This document shows, one piece after another, positions 10,689 through 23,012 of a DNA stretch of 64,000 bases. This DNA comes from Harmonia axyridis. Lineage: Eukaryota; Arthropoda; Insecta; Coleoptera; Coccinellidae. Location: assembly GCF_914767665.1 (NCBI RefSeq), contig NC_059502.1:56836031-56900030 (forward strand), in the 5' to 3' direction. Made by a program: the position numbers and the translations under genes. The notes below the pieces were generated by a model. The model did not search any database and was not told the DNA's origin. It saw only the letters and a list, made by a program, of their open reading frames with translations. Every line of letters begins with the position of its first letter. Position 1 is the first letter of the stretch.

Positions 10689-13600
10689 ATGAGGATTGTA
10701 ACATGCCAAGCACCAGTCAATATTGCAGTAATAAAATACTGTAAGTTCTTTTCAAAGAAAGTCATGAACATGGATTAATACGATTATTGGTCATTTTTTA
10801 GGGGGTAAAAGGAATGAGGATTTGATATTACCTCTGAATGATTCGATAAGTGCTTCTTTAAGTATAGATCATGTAAGTAAAGTACAAATTTTCTATATTA
10901 TTGAATTGATTTTAACATAAAAGCTTTATTGGCTGATACTGATAGATACATTCTTTCTATATAATTCAAAGAAGAGGTCTTATATGTTTTTTCTTCATTA
11001 TTCCCAAAAATCTTACAAGGAAATAATTTCCCCCTGTAATTTTCACTTTTTTAATTTTGGAATGTATAGAATCCTACATTGTGACCACAATCTATAAATT
11101 TTAAAGGAATAGAATTAAATAAAATTATTTGCAATGATTGTGGCGACTGATAATAATGATATAAGTAAATTATTTAATTCTTAGCAGCTTCATGAATTTT
11201 CATTTATTTCATATCTTTTTATAATTTGAATATACAGGAGTGATTACTTGGATGATTTCAAGAAATGAAATTCCATAAACAAGGTTCTGCAGAAGCATTG
11301 TTTTGGAATACATCGAAATACATATTCCTCAATTATTAAATATATTTCTTCACAAAAATAGTTGAGGCTATGAAAAAGGTCTGAGAAAAAAGAGAAAATT
11401 TCGCCATGTAAATTTTCTTGGGCAATTGATATGTTATATCATGTAAACTTAAAAGTTGATATCTTTGCCCAATTCATGTCAGAAATGCTAGGGTGGACTA
11501 CCTCGGTAGTGCAGTGAACTGAGAGGTTGGCTGTGGTGCCGAGGGTACCAGGTTCGAATCCCAGCTAGGTCATGGATGTTGTATATGTCTGGTGATGGTT
11601 AAATAGAATTGAAAGAGTCTTATAGAAGTGAAATGTTGGTTGTGTGGATGGTGTGGAAACGCCTAGCACATGTAAAAGAGAAAAAAAAATGCTAGGGTGC
11701 TATGACGAAAATGATTTGAAAAAAAATGAAACTTACACTCTGTATCTACAAAACAAATAATCTACTCTATTCCTATGTAGGAACCTCCAACTTGGGAATA
11801 GCCTGTATTCTATAGATGAGAGATATTTCATTTATCATTGAGTAAAAAACTTGCATTACTTTAAAAGTTATTTATATTTTATTGTTGAGACTTTGTGGAA
11901 TATTATTGTTAAATTTCAGATGTGTGCAAAAACAACAATAGTAGCTTCACCAGACTTAAAAGAAACCAAGTTCTGGTTAAATGGAGAACTGCAGTCAATA
12001 GACAACAAAAGATTTCAGAACTGTTTAATAGAAAGTAAATATAAAATCATTTTATATTTCACTGTTATCTACCATTTGTTTTTCCAGTGAAAAAAAAAGC
12101 TAATCCTAATTTGGAATGTTTGAAGTGGAACCTAAGCATATGCTCAGAAAATAATTTTCCAACAGCTGCAGGTCTGGCTTCTTCTGCTGCTGGTTTTGCA
12201 TGTCTAGTATCTGCTTTAGCACAAATCTATGAAGTCAAAACAAATATATCAACTATTGCTAGGATGGGTTCGGGAAGTGCTTGCAGAAGTGTATTTGGTG
12301 GTTGGGTAAGATCTTAATTAGTAATTACCAGTTTTGATGTATTCAACTACTTCTTGGAAATAGCTTATTTGACTAAATTTATAGAGTAGATCTCGATAAT
12401 TCACCACTATAACTCCTAAATTACAAGATAAAGAAAAAAAATAATATACATATGATGTACCCTTTTTTCGAGAAACAGAAATAAATAGCTAAAATCCACA
12501 AGTTGCTATGGCATAGAGCTTCGGAGTTATTGAGGGAATGCTCCCTCAAATCTCTACAGTATTTATATTTTTTCACTGCTCTGTAGTGCTTCAGTTTTAG
12601 TGCTATAGAACATATGCAGAGCCCTGTAACAGTGTCATGCTGTTCTATATCACCAATCTTTTTGCCCAACAACATCTGAACAGCCTAGCCTCAACTCTGA
12701 GGCAGTCATTTAGCCTGATATCATATCCAACAAAAATCCAAAATCCTAGAAAACAGGATACGTACCTGCTATATAACTTTTTCTCTATTTCTTAAAATTA
12801 AGGAGTTGTAGTGCTATACAGGGTGTTCCTAAATTGAACGTACAAACGAAAAGGGGAGATTCCTCAAGTGAGTTTTAGAAAAAAAAGTCCCATAAACATG
12901 GGGTCGCAAACGTTTCGTTTTCGAGATACAGAGTGTTGAAGTTTGAATTTTTTTCAAGTTTTTTTCTCATAGTATCTACACTTCACAAGATATTCAACTG
13001 AAATTTGGCATAGATATTACATTTGAGAGTTCTCACCACGTGACATGGCAATGTAATCTGTGGTGAATTCATTCACCACAAATTACAAACTGGCCTTCCT
13101 ATGATAGTTACGAGAATTTCGAGAGAATCGTTCAAAATTTTTTTTCTCGAAATCGTTGGTAGATACGAAAAAACTACAAGAGACCGAAAAGTTTAGTATA
13201 AGAACAAAGCTTCTTTTTACATTTTTTCAAATTAACAGTTGCTCACCAAAAAAAAGTTCTGCAGAAGAACAGGTGGCAGTGTTCCAGAAAAAATATCACC
13301 CTGTAGATCTTCTATCGAAATTGCCATGTCACGTGGTGAAAACTCTCAAATGTAATATCTATGCCAAATTTCAGTTGAATATCTTGTGAAGTGTAGATAC
13401 TATGAGAAAAAAACTTGAAAAAAATTCAAACTTCAACACTCTGTATCTCGAAAACGAAACGTTTGCGACCACATGTTTATGGGACTTTTTTTTCTTAAAC
13501 TCACTTAAGGAATCTCCCCTTTTCGTTAGTACGTTCAATTAAGGAACAGCCTGTATATTGCAATATAGGCATTTTGAATCAGTTTATTATGGAGATTGTT

Positions 13601-14894
13601 TCATTGAAGGTTAGGTGGCATAAAGGAGAAACTTCTGAAGGATCAGATTCAATTGCAATTCAGGTAGCCCCTGAAACTCACTGGCCAGAAATGAGAGTGT
13701 TGATACTTGTTGTTGACGATCAGAAAAAAACATACAGTTCTACTTCTGGAATGAGGACGAGCGTTGAAACCTCAGAGTTTCTTCGTTATAGGGCTGAAAA
13801 AATTGTACCACAGAGAACGGCAGAAATGGTTGATGCCATAAAAAACAGAAATTTTGAAAAATTTGCCCGATTGACGATGCAAGATTCTAACCAATTCCAC
13901 AGTGTCTGCTTAGATACCTATCCACCATGTTTTTATCTGAACGACACCTCCAGGACTATCATAGAATTAGTTCATCGTTATAACCAATTCAAAGGAGAAA
14001 CTGTGGTAAGGAAATTGAAGCCTAACTTCATAAAGTAATTCATTTAGAATCTCCGAATTGTAGATTCTAGACCTAAAAATAAGATGATTCTCTCCAACAT
14101 ACCTCATACAAACATTATTAGTTTCTGAGATACAGGGTGTTTAAAATTTAAATGTGGATTTCGATTTTCGCTATAATTTTTTATGTTTTTACAATTTATA
14201 TTTAAAAATTGGCAGTAATTTTACCTGTTTCAACATGAGAAATGCCAATTTGTTGTTTTAGGATTGCTAATAGAAGAGATTAATCTTAATTGTGTTCAGT
14301 TATAAATAACCCGGTATCTCAGAAAAGCAACATAATTATATGGCGTGTCCAGCAGAATCATCATATTTTCATATCTACTCGGCATTTCACCAGTCATGCA
14401 TCTTCTGGAGATGTTTTTCTGTTGCCTGATCTCAAGACTAGTGTATGATGAATACATGAGTTTTTTGTGATTTCTTTTAAGCTCTTGATTTTCAGATTGC
14501 TTATACTTTTGATGCTGGTCCCAATGCTTGTTTATATCTATTGGAAGAAAGTGTTGCGGAAGTGATAGGAATGCTGAACTATGTGTTTCCACCAAAACCC
14601 TCAATTATTTCCGATTATTTTAGAGGAATCAAGCCGCCTACAATAACCCTTGATGAAGTAAATACAATTTTTCAGTTATAACAGGTTTTTGCTGAGACTA
14701 GAAGTTTAGAGCTTTTTTGGATTGAACCCAATAATAATTCTGACTTTTTACAGAAATTGACTTCAACTATCAGTAATTACCAACAGAAGGAGGGTAAATT
14801 AAAGTATCTTATATACACCAAAGTGGGAGATGGTCCTAGAATTCTAGAAGTATCAGAACACCTTTTGACTGAATCTGGTGTACCCAAATCTTAA
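10689..14894 (+). CDS. MVD: mevalonate diphosphate decarboxylase, complete, 7 exons
   Basis: Exons: 10689-10740, 10802-10872, 11920-12034, 12088-12305, 13610-14005, 14496-14657, 14754-14894. All introns are GT-AG, phases agree, and the product is 384 aa, close to the family's usual 390-400. The enzyme converts mevalonate 5-diphosphate to isopentenyl diphosphate with ATP, the last step of the mevalonate pathway; insects use its products for juvenile hormone and prenylation. Visible family motifs are APVNIAVIKYWGKR (residues 8-21, with the substrate-contacting Lys16), the GHMP-kinase phosphate loop NFPTAAGLASSAAG (102-115), GSGSACRS, QVAPETHWPEMRVLILVV, and YTFDAGPNA with the expected catalytic Asp290. 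ATG 10689 is chosen because the conserved N-terminus starts within six residues. Introns 2 and 4 hold a SINE and a 739-bp foldback; intron 5 holds a short inverted-repeat element. The coding frame is intact, so the gene looks functional. Confidence 0.96.
11496..11686 (+). mobile_element. tRNA-derived SINE with 13-bp target duplication
   Basis: The head carries Pol III promoter-like boxes: an A-box-like segment around TACCTCGGTAGTGCAGTG and a B box GGTTCGAATCCC. It ends in an A-rich tail (AAAAGAGAAAAAAAA). The identical 13-mer AAATGCTAGGGTG flanks it at 11483-11495 and 11687-11699, a clear target-site duplication made by LINE machinery. It lies in MVD intron 2, sense to the gene. The exact duplication suggests a fairly recent insertion. 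Confidence 0.8.
12817..13555. mobile_element. 739-bp foldback element in MVD intron 4
   Basis: It starts TACAGGGTGTTCCTAAATTG and ends in the near-complement CAATTAAGGAACAGCCTGTA. The arms, about 12817-13055 and 13320-13555, are roughly 237 bp each and close to 95 percent complementary by eye, with a 260-bp unique centre. There is no transposase. A decayed relative is at 3464-4100. As part of the pre-mRNA it would form a very long hairpin. Confidence 0.85.
14119..14326. repeat. short inverted-repeat element in MVD intron 5
   Basis: The ends TTTCTGAGATACAGGGTG and AACCCGGTATCTCAGAAA are complementary, with about 170 bp between them. It resembles a small MITE, but I see no certain target duplication. 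Confidence 0.45.
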
Positions 14895-16239
14895 AATTTT
14901 TTTTTTTACTTTATTTATTGGATGAGGCAACTTTTTAAGACGATGTAGGATAATATTGTTTGATATATTTATTTCATCTATAACTTAGATGTATTGTTAA
15001 AAAAATATTTTTCATATTTTCATATTTTATTGGTGATAGGAGTATTTATAATAATGAACTTTTACTACTTAATGTTATTTATTATTTAACCCAATTACAT
15101 ATCTCTAGCTGGCTCAACGTTTTCTGCAAGAAAAACCCAACATTAGTATCATATTGAAAAAAACCTATTTGTTAGTATTAGCACAACAAGAAAAAATCAC
15201 TTATTAATGAAAAGTGTTAAACAAAAAGGTTCGAGAACAACTCTCAGTACACAATTAATATAAATTGGTGGCTTGGGTTCCAAATATCAAGTGACTTTGC
15301 AAAGAGGTTTCAATGATACTTTTTATACAACTGCAAATAGAAACTCAAAAGCTCTAATTTTTAGAAAGCCGCTAAACCTAATCAACAGCTCACAATGATA
15401 AGAAGTCAGGAGTTTATGCTCTTCTTCTTAAATTTATGATTTTTTCATGACAATTCTCTTGTTCCTTTTTTTCAGTTGGTTTTCTAAATGAAATTTGGCG
15501 ATTCAGGGGAATGAGATCAGAAACATTTGATTATTTTTTTCCATGTTTAATCTACATAGCTGAATCTATACATATATAACTCATTTCATCGATGAACTAT
15601 ATATACAAAAATTCCAATGAAATCAGACAAATAAATTCTGATATTGGAAAGTCATCATCACAAAATTTTGTATGAATATTCCTTTCACAATTTTGTGACC
15701 GATTTTAAAATTTCATTGCGATTGGATGGGTATTTTTGAATGATTGGAGTGATCAAAATGGGTATAACATCAACTCAACCGAGAAATCAAGATCAGTAGG
15801 TAAGTGTAGCAAACTACAACGTCGTTACCATTGCTGTTGAAATATTGCAAAATTTTGGCGTTAGGATAAAAAAATTAAAGACGACTATATGAAAACATTC
15901 AAAATCTAGGTAATTGGTGGTCAAAGAATATTTTTAAGCAGAAAAGGTAATTTAAAAGTGATATATGAATCCTGAACTGCTAACAACGATCTGCTTGAAT
16001 GAATGAAACTTCCAAAAATTATTTCAATCAGATAACAAAAACCTTTCTTTCAAATAACACAAGTTTTAAGTTAATTGTTAGTATTAACTTTCAAAGTATT
16101 CTCAGACTAATCACTCCAAGAACTTACACCTCAATGAAATTAATCCTTTGCATCTGGGAAATTAAAAATAAATTATAATTTATTATACATAATATATTTT
16201 TTATTTGAGCAGCAATAAATGTAGCTATTCAAATGGCCT
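14895..16239. other. MVD to ATP synthase epsilon convergent spacer
   Basis: This region holds the 3' ends of two convergent genes. An AATAAA signal for the epsilon gene lies at 16200-16205 (minus strand). I see no clear AATAAA just after the MVD stop. Otherwise it is AT-rich without recognised content. Confidence 0.5.
16200..16205 (-). terminator. polyadenylation signal of the epsilon gene
   Basis: AATAAA on the minus strand, about 35 bases after the proposed stop codon of the ATP synthase epsilon gene. This supports that exon being the last. Confidence 0.6.
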
Positions 16240-16471
16240 TTAGTTCAACTTACTTATTGGCTTGCCATCAACCCATTTAGTGATTTTTACAGTTGAGGTA
16301 TCCCTTTTAGCTGCTTCTGCTCTAGCATCGCTTTTAAGGGATTGCCTTAATATTCTAGCAGCAATATTGGAATAGTTGATATAGCTGCAATAAATTAAAG
16401 TGCACAGAAAAATGAGTATAAGGGCGATCAATTATTACTCACTTAAGACCGGCAGCTCTCCATGCAGTCAT
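16240..16471 (-). CDS. ATP5F1E: mitochondrial ATP synthase epsilon subunit
   Basis: Two exons, 16471-16443 and 16384-16240, joined across a 58-base GT-AG intron, give a 57-aa protein (about 50-60 aa in animals). It begins MTAWRAAGLNYINYSNIAAR and continues through LKSDARAEAAKRD and WVDGKP, the signature of the eukaryotic F1 epsilon subunit. That subunit binds the foot of the central stalk (gamma/delta) in the mitochondrial matrix; the family has no cleaved presequence, matching the short N-terminus here. Exon 1 (29 bases) is invisible to ORF finders; reading only exon 2 gives a false start upstream. The last residues are uncertain: GTAAGT at the end of the exon (in the Ile-Ser-Lys codons) could act as a donor. 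However, the nearby stop and AATAAA signal favour the simple ending. Confidence 0.93.
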
Positions 16472-17884
16472 TTTTAATAATTATTTATATTAAATGCTTC
16501 GAGAAGAATTAAATCCAATATTCCTATTACGTAAAGTGAGCATTCAAGACACAGACATCAATTTTTTAACCTAATTTTATTGTCATTTTTATATTGACAG
16601 AACTCATTCGACAGATAATGGACTTTGTTTGACCAAAATAACCAGTTAGCTTCCCGAAAATGTCTTTTTCATATCTTCAGAGAAAAACTCATCGGTATTT
16701 TTATTAGATATAGGTGATTCATGTTGAAATTCAATCAATTCTGAAAGCGATAAGAATTAGGTGGTGGATGCGTTCTCCACAAGCGCTCCCACCAATTTCT
16801 TGAGTTCAAGAAATAGTATATTTACGTTAAATTCAGTACTCTCACCTCAAGTGTTGTTTTGTCTTATATCAATTGAAATTGGGAGCCCTCCGAACTGATG
16901 AAATGCGAAAATAGACGAGTAGAGCCATATTAAGGGAGTGCTATGGTTTTTCGTTCTGATTTTGGTAAAAAATTCATTCGCAATATGAGACGTTTTGAAT
17001 GTTCAATAATTTCATTTTTTTCTACGAATTTTCTGTCTCAAAAAGCCTCAAGTAAAGTTTTGAGCGCTTAGGGTCTGGCAAGGTGGTCTCGGACAATATT
17101 ATTGGTGCGCCTCTGTAATTAAATCTGATGTTAACTCAGTGGTCCCTGCCTTCTACACCACCACACCTTCTAGCATAGTGTAGTGATAGTGCCATATAAC
17201 AGTGGGGTATATAGTTCTGGTAAGTTGGTATCAATGAGTTAGAAAAAAATCCATAAAGAATGACGAAAGACAAAGAGAGCTACAATCTTTTTCCTTCTAG
17301 AAACTATGGAAGTCCAATTAGAAACAAGGGGAAAGTATAATACAACTAACACTCTTGTTTCTTACAAAATACTAATTCAGAATTTTACTGATCAGATTTC
17401 ATTACTGTTCCTAGCATTGAATTTCTACAATATCAAGATGTATCGTTGCCAATACTGTATATTGGAAGCACCTTTCTATTTGTGGTATTCTCTGATAATA
17501 TTAAGAATTACACCGAGCCTTTTTTTTTATGACTCTCATCAGATTGATACTTATAAAGGCTGCAATAATGAAGGGATACAAGATCAATAAATAAACCGAA
17601 AACAAATCAATACTATATTAAATCATAAAAAATTCGATGGCATTTTGATAGTTTCAAATCTTACCTAAGAGTAAATGTTATATTATAATTAAAAAAATAT
17701 TTTGAAGCAGTAGTGGATAGCCATAAAATAAGATAATTATCAATTTTATATAAAGTTGAATGTGATAAATAAACATCTATACATAATAACAATGAGAATA
17801 ATTATGATTATAATTCAATTGGAGATCTCGATTAAGTAATAAGTTTGTATAAAAAAGATTAAATGGATTTTCTCTCCATACAAT
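16472..17884. other. spacer between epsilon subunit and GPHR
   Basis: It contains the epsilon promoter just upstream of 16471. A minus-strand segment 16743-16650 has an acceptor-like TATCGCTTTCAG followed by a short open frame ending in ...KKTFSGS and a stop, but no matching upstream exon. The 94-codon plus-strand frame at 17306 has no recognisable content. Nothing else is seen. Confidence 0.4.
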
Positions 17885-20191
17885 TTATTCGCTGTCCATG
17901 TTATCTCTTACAGGTTGCTTGTGTGCAAGGAATAAAGTTAATATGCTACTCAGTGCGCTCACTAAAAATATCACATCAAACCAACGATGATAAAAATTAA
18001 ACTGTAGATCTCCCAATACCTGGGTGATGATTTTTCTATATTGGGGAGGCATATTCATCCGTAAGAGTAAAACAGATGAAACAAAGTACATGCCCATTAT
18101 TTGAGCTAATATTAGCACTATAATCGTTGAGCTTTTGCTTGAAGATATTTTGTTGAAGAACTGAAAATAAGATGAAACAGGTGTTCACGAAATGGTATCT
18201 TGAAAAATGTCATGATTGAATGAAAGAAAATACCAAACCATTGTTAGAACAAACGAATTGGATATTTACCTTTGTCAGAGTGAGGAGTAGTCCTCGAATC
18301 GATGTCACCACTATACATCCCACAAGGTAAAAAGAAACTTGCTGCGACCAGAAATTCACATCGAAATTAAAACCCATCCAGTGGATTGCTATTTCGATTA
18401 CTCTTGTTACAGGATCTTTTTTACCCACTCTATCGAAGATAATGTTGACTGTACACTAAAACGAAGACATTATTTTTTTCATCAGAGAAGAATATAAACT
18501 TACAATAAAAATTTTCCATAAACAATAAACGGAGAAAATATATCCGAGGAAGTTGAAGTAGAGACCCTTCCATGTTCTGGACCATTCAATTCTTTCCAAC
18601 ATATTTCTTGCTTCATGTGCTTCAAGAAATAATTGTCTGCTTAGCTCTTCTAATCCCGCTACTTCTAGCTTCAACTGGGTTATATCTAAGAATTTTTTCA
18701 TTATATACATTTTTGTCTGAATGGAATCTCTTCGATCAAAAATTTCTAGAAATTCTATGCTATCCGAAAATTTTCATTTGAGAAAGGAAAATCAAGATAT
18801 TGAAACTTTAAACTTCAGTAATGTCATCAAATAAGAAAACAGTCAATATACCAAATAATATTTAATAAAGTAATAAAAATGAATTACAATTTTCTCGCTA
18901 ACACAGTAGCATTATCTAAAATGTCATGTTAAGAGTAACTAAATTTTGTGATAGAGTTACTTAGGTAAGAACCTAATATTAACAAAGAGCTGAGACAATC
19001 TAGCAATGAATGCTGTCTGGGAATTGTATTTAAATTTATTATTGATTTCAATCTTAATTTATAATGGAAGAAATTGTTATGCAAATATGTTTTTATGAAT
19101 ACTCACTTTCTTGCTTTCTTGATGTGGCAGATGCAATCATACCCCAAATACCTTGCTTAACATAGTCTAATGGGTTATTAGCCATTTGTTTTTTGGCTAT
19201 TGCTATTCTTTTTTTCTTCACTAGAATCATGTCCATAGCTTGTCTCAATTTTTTCTCAATATTAGTGACATCAGTAATGGTTACTTCTCTTTAAATGAGA
19301 TTACATAAATCATTGTGAACAAATGTAAAAAAGCATGATATTTATGAGGAATTTGGTTGAAATTGAAAAATAAAGAGAATTAAAGAAATGTTCAACTTGC
19401 TTTACCTTATGAAATATCTCATTGACGTATAAGGATAATTAACAGCACCAAAACCAGATAGTAGAGCCATTACAGTTACACCAATCACCCCTATTCTTGA
19501 TACTAATTGCTCAATAGATAAAAGACCTTGCTTAGTACTTAATATTGGAAAAGGGTCTCCAATCTTCCAGAATATCACAAGGAAAGCTATCCAAACAAGG
19601 AATGTAGCATGTTTGATGTACTCAGACTTCACTAAAAAATAAGAATAGTTGCTCTATCATCCAAATGATTATCAAATATATCAAAAGTCTCGAATTATTC
19701 ACAGATCTATGAAAGTAATCCAACACCAGTTCAATTAAGTTTCTGGTGTGACAAAAAAAGAACAATAATATTTACCATAAGGGACATTACTGATGCAGCA
19801 GAATGATAGATATAGAGGATTAGCCACTATAACTATAAAGAGTAAAAAGTACAGCATGAAGTACCAGAAAAAAAACCTAGAACTGAGAGTATGCGTTAAT
19901 GCAATATCGTATCTACAAATTTATTAGTACCTAGAATCAAGGATCTCTAATATTTCAAATATAATCAGTTCAAACAAAGTGCAAGATATAGTCAAAGTAA
20001 TACAGAATAATAGCTGTATCATCATATGTCTGACTTCGTAGTCCTTGAATAGTTGTTTCACGAAAAAAATCCATGCTCCTATGAAGAAGAATACCTGAAA
20101 ATGAAATTCTTGTAAGGAAGTAATAATTTAAATGAATTTGTTACTTTACTTGGGATACAAATATAACAATTCCGTCACCTAAGAAACTCAT
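17885..20191 (-). CDS. GPHR: Golgi pH regulator (GPR89 family), complete, 8 exons
   Basis: Exons (5'-3'): 20191-20150, 20094-19931, 19912-19776, 19631-19406, 19288-19107, 18685-18504, 18455-18270, 18160-17885. All are GT-AG with consistent phases, giving 464 aa (human GPR89 is about 455). It is a multi-pass channel-like protein of the Golgi that keeps the lumen acidic by anion conductance. Diagnostic stretches run in order: MSFLGDGIVIF, KQLFKDYEVRHMM, FELIIFEIL, GDPFPILS, QLVSRIGVIGVTVMALLSGF, VTITDVTNIEKKL (loop), LEELSRQLFLEAHEA, FNFLGYIFSVYCLWKIF, DPVTRVIEI, SIRGLLLTLTK, LAQIMGMYFVSSVLLLRMN and NFYHRWFDVIFLVSALSSI. Nine or so hydrophobic segments are visible. The frame is intact throughout. 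The stop TAA overlaps an AATAAA signal (17889-17884, minus strand). Confidence 0.97.
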
Positions 20192-20674
20192 TTTTGAAAG
20201 GAAATTTACTGTGAAACAGTAACATTTGGATAGAAATGACTAAATGTTTATTTATTATCGAGTTCTTTAAGTTTTAATTGAAATCATTTTTATAAAAGTT
20301 AGGTTATAGATTTGCCGATATGTATTTGACAATTCGAAAATAAATACGTTCCACAGAGAGTCTCTTGTGTTTGAGTAATTTGATTAGATTTATTTTAAAA
20401 ACATATTCCATAATAATGTAGTAATGACTATTGAACCATTACTTCTTTTTACTATTTCTCTTATTGGAACTTAAAACAAAAAAGTGAGGATTAGTTTTTT
20501 GTAACTAAATTTGTGATTTCAAATGGAACTTGATCGAATCACAGAATATATTACAATTTATATTCAAATAAATATAGTTGTCAAATTTGACATTGTCAAA
20601 ATCAAATTGGCCAGTTCCACAATCGTAGTGCCTCAAAAATAGTGAAAATAATCAAAATTTTTAGTTGTGGATAA
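20192..20674. promoter_or_regulatory. GPHR 5' flank
   Basis: AT-rich region upstream of the GPHR start, probably its promoter. A possible exon on the opposite strand follows at 20675, so the promoter may be bidirectional; no core element can be assigned. Confidence 0.35.
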
Positions 20675-20849
20675 GTGAGAAATTTTTTCGTCGAGTGTGT
20701 TTATATATCTCTTTGTACTGTTCTGTTTGTGGGTAAAAATGCCGATAATGTACTCCTGAAATCAGTGTTTTTTTGGAGATGTTTCTCTGTTAGAAGAAAA
20801 AGGGTCAAATACACTTCCGGCAAAACAAAACCTAGAATTTTAATTGTAG
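20675..20849 (+). other. possible exon ending in a Rossmann-like RILIVG strand
   Basis: An open frame without ATG runs to a good donor (GTAAGT at 20850) and ends SGKTKPRILIVG in phase 1, preceded by a basic stretch (SVRRKRVK). It resembles the start of an NAD(P)-binding fold after a mitochondrial leader, for example of the threonine dehydrogenase or NDUFA9 kind. The only continuation I can suggest, at 43210 (phase 1, with GSLGGL and YSQVVILDY), is 22 kb away in repeat-rich DNA. With no start codon, this may be chance or a relic. Confidence 0.2.
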
Positions 20850-21289
20850 GTAAGTAGTAAACATTCAAATTTATTCTTAATACATAGGTTATTTTCGAAA
20901 TATTTCTGAGAGTCTTAGTTGAGGTGTGAATATGCAGGAATGTGTTTAAAATTGAAAATGTTTGTAGTATAAACAAATATTCTAATCGATTGTTAACAAC
21001 TTGATTCAAGTTTCAATGTTGATTATTTTTATTTGATTGATACATTTTGGACTTGCCACAAGCATCAATATCCATATTAAAGTAATAACAGTTATAAATG
21101 AAGTATTAAACAGTACATTAGATTATGTTAGCGGATTTTAAAGTTTCTCGTCTCAAAAATATTTTGTCTGTTGAAAATCTCTTCATATATGTTAGCCTCT
21201 CAAATTTTTTACTTGCAATTAACATTTTAGAAATAAAATGTTCACTCCCTAATTATGGAACTTCAAAATATAATTTGCTTAATTCAATC
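20850..21289. other. no recognisable feature
   Basis: AT-rich sequence with no supported gene or repeat boundary. Confidence 0.35.
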
Positions 21290-21700
21290 TTCTTCTTTTT
21301 TCCAGCTTCTACTAATCCACTCCTGATCTAAGGCCTTTCCTATTTCCTTCCAACCAACTTGTGGAATAACTTGAAGACATATTTCAACTCTTTTTATGTA
21401 TTATATTTTTTACAATAGTTCAAATCACGAGGAATCTAGAATACTTAAAGTAAGATTGGACTAGAACAAATCAATTTCAACCCACAATAACTTTAAAAAT
21501 TATTAATTATGGTGATTACAAAAATCGTGAATTCAACTATCTTCTTCATCTTTCACAGCAGCATTGATCCTCTCTTGCACAAAGGCCTTCCCTAATTCCT
21601 TCTAATGCATCACTGTAATTTTTAATTTTCTGAAATTCTTCTGTAATAGTTAAACTGAACATATTGTGCGAAGTATAGAATAAGGAATAATAATGAATCA
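21290..21700 (-). repeat. diverged tandem duplication, about 240-bp unit
   Basis: Two segments (about 21295-21400 and 21545-21640) share, on the minus strand, GAAGGAA-TAGG-AAGGCCTT and a following GAG-GGAT and GAAGAAGAT block. Each can be read as a short acidic tail such as GKAFVQERINAAVKDEEDS, ending in a stop. The copies differ by many substitutions and small indels. They could be decayed duplicate 3' exons of an unidentified gene; I do not recognise the protein. Confidence 0.4.
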
Positions 21701-21901
21701 AAAACTTATCCTTCCTTAATCATGAATTTCAAAAATGATAATTGTTGTAACTGAAATGATAATTTAGTAAAATTTTTTAAATTCAATCATCTGAATTTGT
21801 CCTGTTTTAATTACCCCTATGCTTTACGCCTCCTGTAACTTCAGTGAAGAATAAAACATTCTTAAGAAAAATATGAACTCATATTCAACTTAATACATAT
21901 A

Positions 21902-22137
21902 ATGTGGGTTTTTCGAAAAACTGAAACCACAGTAATCAAGGTGTTTTTGTGCTCCCTTTTCCTGAACAGTTTGCCAACATTTCGCATCAATGTCTGCATT
22001 CTTCGAATATTGAGACGCAATTATTCTCAAAAGATTAGATTCCATTTATTTCGGAGTCAAATTGAATTATGTCCGTCCGTACGTAGAGACGACAACCCTC
22101 TAAAAGAGAACCTAGACACTTTAAATTTTCAGGGTAA
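21902..22137 (+). other. unrecognised open frame with donor-like end
   Basis: An ATG-started frame of 87 codons runs through a basic patch (RILRRNYSQK) and reaches CAGGGTAAGT at about 22131-22140, a strong donor in phase 1. I recognise no domain. Content is compatible with a first exon with a mitochondrial-type leader, but there is no supported downstream exon, so it may be chance. Confidence 0.2.
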
Positions 22138-22165
22138 GTTTTCATTTCAAACACCCCGCTGTTGA

Positions 22166-23012
22166 ATTTGTTAATGAGAAATAGTTTCTAACTTAGAGAC
22201 ATTTGAATTTTTTTTTGTCATTTCAAAATCACAGGTACGATACGGTTGAAATTTTGTATTTCGGTAGAAAACGACGTGTTAAAGCTATATAAAATATTCT
22301 GTCCAGATCGCGTGACAAGAACCATATAAAATTTAAGCGAAATATCGAAAATTAAATATCCAAAGATCAAAACAAGGAAACCGAAAAATACATGAATTAC
22401 AAGAAGACCGAGTCATCAGAATTATCGAGAGAATTATTGAATTTTATTTCCAATGAACGAGAACTCAAAAAAAACTGCTCTTCTTAAAGCATAAACACAT
22501 TTTTTATTTGATTATTATTATATAACTCCGAGCTACTGAGGACTTTTTTGTTTTTGAGGACAGATGGTCCTTCATTTCCTCAGAATGTCTGTAGTTTTCC
22601 AATTGCGAGCTGGAAATGGTCTCAAAAGATAAGGCCGGACTTACGGAAATTTGTATTTGGATGTAAAATGACAATTCAAGTCTTGTGCAAAATTTCAAAC
22701 TAATCACATCATGAATCTAATAATAAGTAGATAGCGAAGAGATAAAGATGAATCTACTCCAACAGAAAGGTGAGACGTACGATGTTCACACCTCGTGACC
22801 AATCGATGTTTTGATTGCTTGGTTGAACTTATTGAACCATTTCAGATCACGTGATTTGACTTCCTGTATAATTGGTTGAAAACCAAACATATTTATCCCC
22901 TCCCTCGTGGTCACGAGACATGAGGCTCAATCTTTCTCTCTGTAATGTTGGAGTCAATGCTCTGCAATTACTGACCACTCAAAGGCGCATCTATGTATCA
23001 TTAGACCATTAT
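22166..23012. other. no recognisable feature
   Basis: No gene, RNA or repeat boundary supported. Confidence 0.3.

Noticed and set aside
17306..17590. 94-codon plus-strand frame opposite the GPHR 3' flank
   Set aside because: No recognisable domain, no splice or polyadenylation context; treated as chance.
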